12,584 nt of DNA. Origin: Saprospirales bacterium (lineage in GTDB: Bacteria > Bacteroidota > Bacteroidia > Chitinophagales > Saprospiraceae). A program made the translations under genes and the position numbers. The stretch covers positions 1,899 through 14,482 of the forward strand of contig DLXL01000457.1 of assembly GCA_003448025.1 (NCBI GenBank), written 5' to 3'. Within the stretch, counting starts at the first letter, position 1. Each line of letters opens with the position of its first letter. The notes below the pieces were generated by a model. That model did not search any database, was not told where the DNA came from, and saw only the letters and a program-made list of their open reading frames with translations. Below are positions 6,783-12,584 of the stretch, piece after piece.

Positions 6783-9700
6783 TCAATTTCTCATATCAAA
6801 GCGCACCCAATCCACCGCAATAACCGGTTTTGAAGGGTTTTTTTCGTTTTTTAACACAAAATACAAGTCATGGAATGAGCCATCAGCAACAGTTTCCAGG
6901 GGAATATTGACTTCCGCGAAGGTCATTCGGGGTGCTTGTTCAGGCACGGGTAGTACTACCTGTCCTAAAAGCTTGCCTTTGGCAGAGCCGAGGCGGGCTT
7001 CAATCCTGCCTCCACCATACTGATAACGCCCGTCGCTCATCCCTATGCCCACTGCTACACCGTGTATCCCAGTTAGATCCACATGTTTAAACATGAAAAA
7101 ACTGTTGGGCTTGATTTCATTCAACACCACGGTATCCCCATTAAACGGCCGATACGTCCGAATGTTTTTCGACATGCTGTCTGCTTGTTCGGCCTGCTGA
7201 AACGCCGGACGCATGGCTATGGTTTCGCCGTGTTCCAGCGGCCCCTGATTGGCGCTGCCTCTGTCGCGATAGCTGGCTTTGAAGATAAAAGTGCCCTGCT
7301 TCGGCTTGGCATTTTTGTCGGCCGGCGGAGGCGGGGTTAAGGCGTAATCTCCTGCCAGCGGGAAAGATTGTTGCGGTTTGGGCGGACTGCCAAGCGATAA
7401 TATCCAGCGTACCATTTCGCCCGCGTCTTCTTCTGATACTTGCGGGTGAGCGCTCATTACGGTTTCGCCCCAATTTCCGGCGCCACCCTTGATCACTTTC
7501 TTGGATAAGTTGCGTACAGCAAAATCGTCTTTCCGGTAGCGTTCGGCGATGGCCGTGTAGGAAGGGCCGTTCACCAGTCGTTCTTCAGCATGACAGGTGC
7601 CACAATCCGAGCGACTGATAAGCAGTTTGCCGCGAGCATATTCTACTGCCTGTTTGGCGGCCTGGTGCCCCTGGGCAATGCTGGTGATATCAAAGCCCGT
7701 TTCCAGATAATCTACCGTAGTTGCCACCGCAGTAGCCGAAATATTGCCTTTGGTCAGCGACCCATCTTCTGCATCCGTTACTTCCAGTTGGTAGTGCAGC
7801 ACATCGCCGGGTTGATAAAAGCTCCGGTTTTTGCCGTTGAAATTCCAGTACACCAGCGGAGGCTCGTTGCCTACCTGTATTTTAACCTTGGCGGTGCGTA
7901 CGGCTGCTGCTGCATCTTTCACTTTCAGGGTAATTTCATAGTTGCCCGGTTTTTGATACAGGTGCACAATACTGTCCAGCTCCGAATGCTTGTGCAGCAT
8001 GTTTTTGGGCTCCACTGAAGCCAGTCCGCCCCGTGCTGTGGGCTTTTTGGGGTGAATGTCCAGCACTGGCGTACCATCGCCAAAATCAAGGGAATATTCC
8101 AGGTATTCGCCATCGTAATCCTGGGTTTTGGAGATGTCTGCACAGACTGTGAACGGCGCCGCGCCGGCGGTTTTTTTAATCTGGAGCGAAGGTATGGGCG
8201 GACGGTTTCCGCGCACATAATCAATCCGCGAGAGACGGGCATCCGGGTTGGTGGCAAACCATTGCGTGCCGTATTCCAGAACCCAGATGGAGCCGTTTTT
8301 ATCCACCACCATATCCATGGGGCGGGAGAATTTAAGCTGCTCCGCAAAAGGCTCCATTTTACTGAAATTACCCATTGAGTCTACCGTAACAGCCATCATC
8401 CAGCCGCGCATCCATTCATAAATGATGAGTTTGCCGTTGTAATAATCCGGCATTCTTGTTTCTGCCGGATATTTATCGCAGTAATATACCGGGCCGGCCA
8501 TGGCATTGCGGCCACCGGTGCCAACCAGTGGGAATTCCGGGGAATTTCCATAGGGGTACCAGATGAAGGCAGATTGAGCCGGTGGTAATTCCCGCAAGCC
8601 GGTATTATTGGGCGATTCGTTGATAGGGCGCTCCGGATTGTGCAGCGGGCCATTTTTCCCGCTCGCAAAATCGTGATCACGATACGGTTTGTTATTCCCC
8701 ACAAAATAAGGCCAGCCAAAAAATCCGGCAGCGCGGGCCCGGTTTACCTCGTCGTGCCCTTGCGGACCACGGGCAGTATCCGGCTCCCCGGCATCCGGAC
8801 CAACTTCGCCCCAAAACAGCAGCTTGCGGCGTTCGTCAATGGAAATCCGGAATGGGTTTCGGCAACCCATTACGTAAATTTCCGGCCGTCCTTTTTGCAA
8901 CTCCGGCAATTTTTTGTGATCCGGCCAGCGCATATTCATTTCTTTGGCGCCGTTAAATAAGTTACCAGCCGGGCATATGTAACTGCCGTCAGGCAAAGGC
9001 TTGATGCGCAGGATTTTGCCACGTAAATCATTGGTGTTGGCAGAAGACCCTTGTGCATCCCAGGGACTGCGGCCGGGGCGCTCGTCGGAGGGAGAATACC
9101 CTTCTGACGCAAAAGGATTGGTGTTGTCGCCCGTACTCAGGAAAAGGTTCCCTTCAGGGTCAAACTCCAGGCATCCACCGGCATGGCAACATTCTTCGCG
9201 TTGTACGGCCACCTGCAGAATCACTTTTTCGGAAGAACGATCTAAGGAATCACCTTGAAAAACAAAGCGGGAAAGGTTGTTTACGGCTTCGTTGCCCACC
9301 GGCGAATAGTACAGGTATATCCAGTGGTTTTTTTCATAGCTGGGATCCAATGCAAGGCCCATCAGGCCATCTTCCTGTTCCGAATAAACGGGCAGTTTAC
9401 AGGCTATATTGGTTAGCCCTGTGGCGGGATCGTACAATTTTATGTTGCCCCGGCGCTCAATAAACATCACTTTGCCGTCGGGGAGAAGCTCCAGTTCCAT
9501 AGGCTCGGTGAGTTCTGATGCGAGTACCGTTTTTTGAAAACGAGTAGGATCCGGGATTTCCGGCGTTCGGCAGGCGGTATAATCCAGGCGTTTCCGTTTG
9601 CCAATGGCATAGCGGATTCCACCCAGGATGTGTTTCAGAAAATCAGGCTCGGCGTAACTTTCTTTAGTATGACCTCCGGCAGTATAAAATGCACGGCCTC

Positions 9701-10346
9701 CGTCGTACTCGTGGTACCAAGCGGCAGGGTGGCATGATCGATTGCCAGAAACCCCGTCTTTGCAATTGGTTCCTCCTTCGTAGGTAGACTCATCGAGGCT
9801 CAGCAGCACCGTTACGTTGGGGTTGAGGTTTTTGAAATTATACCACTCATCTTTACGTTGCCAGGTGTCGCCTTTGAGGTGGCGGGTAGCGGCGTGTTCG
9901 TGGTTTTCAATGTTCAGGCTGGCGTCCTGAATGGCCGGGTGACCATTGAAATAGCCGCCAGCCAGGCCACCATACCAGGTCCAGCCGTATTCGGTATCCG
10001 TGGAAGAGTGGATGCCCACGTAGCCGCCTCCCGCCTGGATGTAACGTTCAAAATCTGTTTCCTGCGCCGGGTTGAGTACATCGCCGGTGGTGCATAGGAA
10101 TATGACGGCGTTGTAGCGGCGCAGATTTTTGGCGTTGAAATCTTCGGCATCCTCGGTGGTATCCACAGCAATGCCGTTTTCCAGACATAGTTTGCGCAAA
10201 GCAGCAGTAGCTACCGGGATACATTCATGCCGATAACCCTCCGTTTTGGAGAAAATGAGTATGCGTGGCGGGATGTGATCGGAGCAATTTGGCAGAAAAA
10301 TGGAAAGGGCAAGAAAGACGAAAAACGGGCGAACCAATTGCTGCAT
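6783..10346 (-). CDS. Mosaic lipoprotein: ThuA - GSDH beta-propeller - PKD - cytochrome c - CBM6-like
   Basis: An 1187-residue exported lipoprotein. A hydrophobic signal ends in LPNC with lipidated C21. Residues ~28-248 are a ThuA (trehalose-utilisation, GATase-like) domain, with GHPAIQD and DEWYNF typical segments. Residues ~265-710 are a glucose/sorbosone dehydrogenase-like beta-propeller (DGLMGLALDP, GGCLEFDPEGNLFLSTGDNT, LRGKILRI). Residues ~715-825 are a PKD-type domain (YSLDFGDG, GNYEITLKVKD). Residues ~895-985 are a class I cytochrome c with the heme motif C915-G-T-C918-H919 and probable axial M964. Residues ~1013-1187 resemble a family-6 carbohydrate-binding module (GGGRIEARL, VDWVRFD). 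This order recurs in Bacteroidota. The likely role is oxidation of a sugar or glycan at the envelope, with electrons passed to the fused heme; substrate and quinone cofactor are not shown by sequence. It is divergent from the haloperoxidase-like gene, with 179 bases between starts. Confidence 0.92.
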   Translation of the reverse strand: MQQLVRPFFVFLALSIFLPNCSDHIPPRILIFSKTEGYRHECIPVATAALRKLCLENGIAVDTTEDAEDFNAKNLRRYNAVIFLCTTGDVLNPAQETDFERYIQAGGGYVGIHSSTDTEYGWTWYGGLAGGYFNGHPAIQDASLNIENHEHAATRHLKGDTWQRKDEWYNFKNLNPNVTVLLSLDESTYEGGTNCKDGVSGNRSCHPAAWYHEYDGGRAFYTAGGHTKESYAEPDFLKHILGGIRYAIGKRKRLDYTACRTPEIPDPTRFQKTVLASELTEPMELELLPDGKVMFIERRGNIKLYDPATGLTNIACKLPVYSEQEDGLMGLALDPSYEKNHWIYLYYSPVGNEAVNNLSRFVFQGDSLDRSSEKVILQVAVQREECCHAGGCLEFDPEGNLFLSTGDNTNPFASEGYSPSDERPGRSPWDAQGSSANTNDLRGKILRIKPLPDGSYICPAGNLFNGAKEMNMRWPDHKKLPELQKGRPEIYVMGCRNPFRISIDERRKLLFWGEVGPDAGEPDTARGPQGHDEVNRARAAGFFGWPYFVGNNKPYRDHDFASGKNGPLHNPERPINESPNNTGLRELPPAQSAFIWYPYGNSPEFPLVGTGGRNAMAGPVYYCDKYPAETRMPDYYNGKLIIYEWMRGWMMAVTVDSMGNFSKMEPFAEQLKFSRPMDMVVDKNGSIWVLEYGTQWFATNPDARLSRIDYVRGNRPPIPSLQIKKTAGAAPFTVCADISKTQDYDGEYLEYSLDFGDGTPVLDIHPKKPTARGGLASVEPKNMLHKHSELDSIVHLYQKPGNYEITLKVKDAAAAVRTAKVKIQVGNEPPLVYWNFNGKNRSFYQPGDVLHYQLEVTDAEDGSLTKGNISATAVATTVDYLETGFDITSIAQGHQAAKQAVEYARGKLLISRSDCGTCHAEERLVNGPSYTAIAERYRKDDFAVRNLSKKVIKGGAGNWGETVMSAHPQVSEEDAGEMVRWILSLGSPPKPQQSFPLAGDYALTPPPPADKNAKPKQGTFIFKASYRDRGSANQGPLEHGETIAMRPAFQQAEQADSMSKNIRTYRPFNGDTVVLNEIKPNSFFMFKHVDLTGIHGVAVGIGMSDGRYQYGGGRIEARLGSAKGKLLGQVVLPVPEQAPRMTFAEVNIPLETVADGSFHDLYFVLKNEKNPSKPVIAVDWVRFDMRN

Positions 10347-10381
10347 ATAATGACATAAATTTTGAGGCTGAAAAGTAGCAG

Positions 10382-10411
10382 TTGTTTTTCCTTTTTCGTG
10401 CTTTATTTTTG
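10382..10411 (+). promoter_or_regulatory. Candidate Bacteroidota promoter for the haloperoxidase-rsmE transcript
   Basis: A TTG at 10382-10384 is followed 19 bases later by TATTTTTG (10404-10411), which fits the Bacteroidota -33/-7 consensus (TTTG, N19-20, TAnnTTTG). Transcription would begin near 10418, leaving a leader of about 110 bases before the ATG at 10526. The motif is short and the region is AT-rich, so chance cannot be excluded. I found no equally good element for the divergent minus-strand gene; TACTTTTC near 10370-10378 on that strand is a weak candidate. Confidence 0.45.
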
Positions 10412-10525
10412 CCGAAGTCAGCCATTAGAATAGTATTAAAAAGCCCAAAACCTTATTGTTCACGTGTTATTACCCGGATTTTTGCATTAGAAAATGGCTT
10501 TTGCATTTTCCATAAAACGTTTATC

Positions 10526-11860
10526 ATGAATTTAAAATCATTCTTGTTTGCCGCATTTGCTTTGCTGATGTGGCTCCCCGCTTGCCAAACCGGCAGTAAC
10601 GAATACCAACAAAAAGCGAACAATGCCGAGTTTATTCACGCAGGCGTTCGCCGTATTACCGACATTATTCGCCACGACATTTTTGCGCCGCCCATTTCTT
10701 CCAGAATCTATGCTTACGGCGCAGTTGCCGCCTATGAAGCGCTGGTACCGGGTTTCCCGAATTACCAAAGCCTCGCCGGCCAGCTCAATGGGCTTACGCC
10801 TGTGCCACAGCCGGATGCCGGCAAGGATTATTGTTTCCCTCTGGCCAGTGTGAATGCTCAGTTGATTGTGGGCAAGGCACTGGTTTTTTCAGAAGGCGAT
10901 GTGGAAGACCTCAAGGAGCAAATCTTCGAAGACTTCCAGAAAATGGGTATCCCGAAGGATGTTTATGATCGCTCCATGGCTTATGGCGAGGCGGTGGCCA
11001 AGCACATCATTGCATGGTCAAAAACCGACAACTACGCGCAAACACGCAGCGCAGCCAAGTTAACCATTGATGTAGAAAATCCTTCCCGCTGGCGCCCAAC
11101 CCCGCCTGCTTATGGCGATGCCCTGGAGCCACACTGGCCCAAGATTCGGCCATGGGTCATGGACTCTGCAGCGCAATTCCCTGCTGATGCTCCGGTTCCA
11201 TTCAGCAAGGAAAAAAACAGCGAATTCTACAAGCAGGCGCTGGAGGTTCGTGACATCGTGAATGAGAAAAACCCGGAAAAAGAAGCCATCGCCTGGTACT
11301 GGGACGATAACCCGTTTGCCATGGAGGTGAGCGGCCACGTAGCGTTTGCCAAAAAGAAAATCAGCCCGGGTGGCCACTGGATGAACATCGTAGGTCATGC
11401 CTGCCGCAAAGCCAATGCCGATGCCATGGTGTCTGCCGAAGCTTATGTGAAAGTAGCCTGCGCCCTGGCCGATGCTTTTATTTCCAGCTGGGATACCAAG
11501 TACAAAACCAACCTGATTCGTCCGGAATCTTATATTAACCAATACATTGACCAAAGCTGGCAGCCACTGATCCAAACGCCTCCGTTCCCGGAACATACCA
11601 GCGGTCACAGTACCATTTCTATGGCCTCTGCGGCGGTATTGACCGGCATTTTTGGTGAAAACTTTGCGTTTACCGATAGCACTGAAGTAGAGTTTGGACT
11701 CCCTACCCGCTCTTTCAAATCATTCTATGAAGCTTCTGAAGAAGTAGGCGTCAGTCGTTTGTATGGTGGTATTCACTACCGCCGTGGCAACGAAGCGGGT
11801 TTGAAAGTTGGCAAGCAAATCGGCGAGTATGTAAACAAAGAACTGAAGACCCGCAAGTGA
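10526..11860 (+). CDS. Vanadium-dependent haloperoxidase-like / PAP2-superfamily lipoprotein
   Basis: A 444-residue lipoprotein. The signal peptide ends in LPAC with C20 as the lipidated residue, so I chose ATG 10526; the frame is open back to 10382, but that stretch would bury the signal peptide. The C-terminal part carries the three PAP2/vanadium-haloperoxidase motifs. K325-x6-R332-P333 is in KYKTNLIRP; motif 2 is S359-G-H361 in PEHTSGHS, with Thr where the classical motif has Pro; and S410-R411-x5-H417 is in SRLYGGIH. These residues bind phosphate or vanadate, and H361/H417 are the expected catalytic histidines. The N-terminal ~250 residues are helical and typical of bacterial VCPO-like proteins. 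It could act as a haloperoxidase or as an acid phosphatase; sequence alone does not decide. rsmE follows after 4 bases, so the two probably share a transcript. Confidence 0.88.
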   Translation: MNLKSFLFAAFALLMWLPACQTGSNEYQQKANNAEFIHAGVRRITDIIRHDIFAPPISSRIYAYGAVAAYEALVPGFPNYQSLAGQLNGLTPVPQPDAGKDYCFPLASVNAQLIVGKALVFSEGDVEDLKEQIFEDFQKMGIPKDVYDRSMAYGEAVAKHIIAWSKTDNYAQTRSAAKLTIDVENPSRWRPTPPAYGDALEPHWPKIRPWVMDSAAQFPADAPVPFSKEKNSEFYKQALEVRDIVNEKNPEKEAIAWYWDDNPFAMEVSGHVAFAKKKISPGGHWMNIVGHACRKANADAMVSAEAYVKVACALADAFISSWDTKYKTNLIRPESYINQYIDQSWQPLIQTPPFPEHTSGHSTISMASAAVLTGIFGENFAFTDSTEVEFGLPTRSFKSFYEASEEVGVSRLYGGIHYRRGNEAGLKVGKQIGEYVNKELKTRK

Positions 11861-11864
11861 CCCT

Positions 11865-12575
11865 ATGAGTCAGTTGTTCTTCACGCCGAAGATTGAAAAC
11901 GGTTTCGCTATTTTTGAAGAAGAGGAGGGCCGGCACCTGAGCACGGTTTTGCGCAAAAAACCGGGCGACAGGCTCCGCCTCACCGATGGAAAAGGTCATT
12001 TTTACGAAGCCGAACTGGCTGATGCGGGCAAGCGACAGGTGCTTGCCCGCATCATTTCCAGTGAAAGTGTACCGCGGCCGGATCGCGGACGCCTTCACAT
12101 GGCCATTGCGCCAACCAAAAACATGGATCGCCTGGAGTGGTTTCTGGAAAAAGCCACAGAAATAGGCGTGGATGAAATCACGCCCATCCTGTGCAAACAT
12201 TCAGAACGGGAAACACTGCGCCTGGACCGTCTGGAGAAAATCCTGGTTTCGGCCATGAAACAGAGCCTGCGCGCCTGGCTGCCGCAACTCAACCCGCTCA
12301 CGAAGTTTACAGATTTTGTCAAAAAAACAGGCGAGACGCAAAAGCGCCTCGCCTGGTGTGGGGACGAACCTATGCCGCATCTGAAAAACACCCTTCAACC
12401 GGATCAAAACACCGTGGTAGCCATCGGCCCGGAAGGCGATTTTAGTCCGGAAGAAGTAACCCTCGCGCTTTCCAGCGGCTTTCAGGCCGTCAGCCTCGGC
12501 GAAGCCCGCCTGCGCACGGAGACGGCTGGTTTATATGCGGTGACGGTTTTTGCGACGATTGACGGTGGACGGTAG
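11865..12575 (+). CDS. rsmE: 16S rRNA (uracil-1498-N3)-methyltransferase RsmE
   Basis: A 236-residue SPOUT-class methyltransferase that methylates N3 of U1498 in 16S rRNA using S-adenosylmethionine. An N-terminal PUA-like region (~1-70, with RHLSTVLRKKPGD) precedes the SPOUT domain. Family motifs are KATEIGVDEITPI (96-108), AMKQSLR (130-136), IGPEGDFSPEE (187-197) and LGEARLRTETA (211-221), where the deep trefoil knot binds SAM. The ATG is 4 bases after the stop of the haloperoxidase-like gene, so it is probably translated from the same message. The last four residues (DGGR) and the TAG stop are read from a heptamer array, so the native C-terminal codons appear to have been overwritten or extended. 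All core motifs are intact and function should be retained. Confidence 0.96.
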   Translation: MSQLFFTPKIENGFAIFEEEEGRHLSTVLRKKPGDRLRLTDGKGHFYEAELADAGKRQVLARIISSESVPRPDRGRLHMAIAPTKNMDRLEWFLEKATEIGVDEITPILCKHSERETLRLDRLEKILVSAMKQSLRAWLPQLNPLTKFTDFVKKTGETQKRLAWCGDEPMPHLKNTLQPDQNTVVAIGPEGDFSPEEVTLALSSGFQAVSLGEARLRTETAGLYAVTVFATIDGGR

Positions 12576-12584
12576 ACGGCCTAC
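12562..12584. repeat. Heptamer tandem array (ACGGNNN, 3 units then cut), window end
   Basis: The units are ACGGTGG, ACGGTAG, ACGGCCT and then AC at the window edge. It overlaps the 3' end of rsmE and contains its TAG stop (12573-12575). In the gene's sense direction it reads ACGGNNN, the same orientation as beside the LOG gene and rlmN. Its reverse complement shares GTAGGCCGTCTACCGTC with positions 5-20 region of the window start. Confidence 0.92.

Noticed and set aside
6571..6786. 71-codon open frame in the repeat-filled gap, minus strand
   Set aside because: It consists of the palindromic element and tandem units; the translation shows no domain.
7590..8018. 142-codon open frame on the plus strand inside the mosaic lipoprotein gene
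   Set aside because: It is antisense to the PKD and cytochrome c coding region, which is well supported; no domain is seen.
10382..10525. Extended start of the haloperoxidase-like protein
   Set aside because: It would place 48 residues before a clear lipoprotein signal peptide and overlaps the candidate promoter.
11060..11608. 182-codon open frame on the minus strand inside the haloperoxidase-like gene
   Set aside because: It lies opposite a gene with complete conserved motifs, and its translation has no recognisable domain; it is a shadow frame.

Overview
The window looks like part of a Bacteroidota chromosome, most likely a Saprospiria-type organism. This is inferred, not proved. The reasons are: two lipoproteins with Bacteroidota-style lipoboxes, a ThuA/sugar-dehydrogenase/PKD/cytochrome c/CBM mosaic enzyme, a lipoprotein vanadium haloperoxidase-like protein, weak or absent Shine-Dalgarno sequences, and a TTG-N19-TAnnTTTG type promoter. 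Both window ends lie inside the same short-repeat family, so the window may be a whole contig that broke at repeats.

Layout. Positions 1-10346 are transcribed leftwards (minus strand). From left to right the genes are: a LOG-family nucleotide phosphoribohydrolase (34-762), a small antibiotic-biosynthesis-monooxygenase-like protein (834-1148), rlmN (1314-2363), an HNH nuclease (2368-3081), an ABC/AAA-type ATPase (3078-4343), a VWA membrane protein (4368-6467), a repeat-filled gap, and the 1187-residue mosaic lipoprotein (6783-10346). A divergent pair follows on the plus strand: the haloperoxidase-like lipoprotein (10526-11860) and rsmE (11865-12575), 4 bases apart.

The defence-like part is the ATPase + HNH pair. 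The genes overlap by 4 bases and are clearly AT-richer than their neighbours. The HNH stop lies only 4 bases before the rlmN start. The pair matches the PtuA/PtuB (Septu) architecture, also known as the effector of some retrons, but no reverse transcriptase is present here. It is best read as a stand-alone Septu-like module acquired between housekeeping genes.

The most unusual signal is non-coding. Three unrelated repeat types occur, all in palindromic or inverted layouts. (i) Heptamer arrays (unit ACGGNNN) start exactly at the stop codons of the LOG gene, rlmN and rsmE, always with ACGG in the sense direction, and in two cases the repeat supplies or shares the stop codon. Two such arrays face each other between rlmN and the monooxygenase gene. 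(ii) A perfect 28-bp inverted repeat with a 9-nt loop supplies the last residues and the stop of the monooxygenase gene. (iii) A nested ~247-bp palindrome fills the only long gap (6468-6782); it is built from ~11-bp GGTCATTT tandem units around an inner hairpin element. No tRNA, rRNA, CRISPR array, insertion-sequence transposase or retron RNA was seen.
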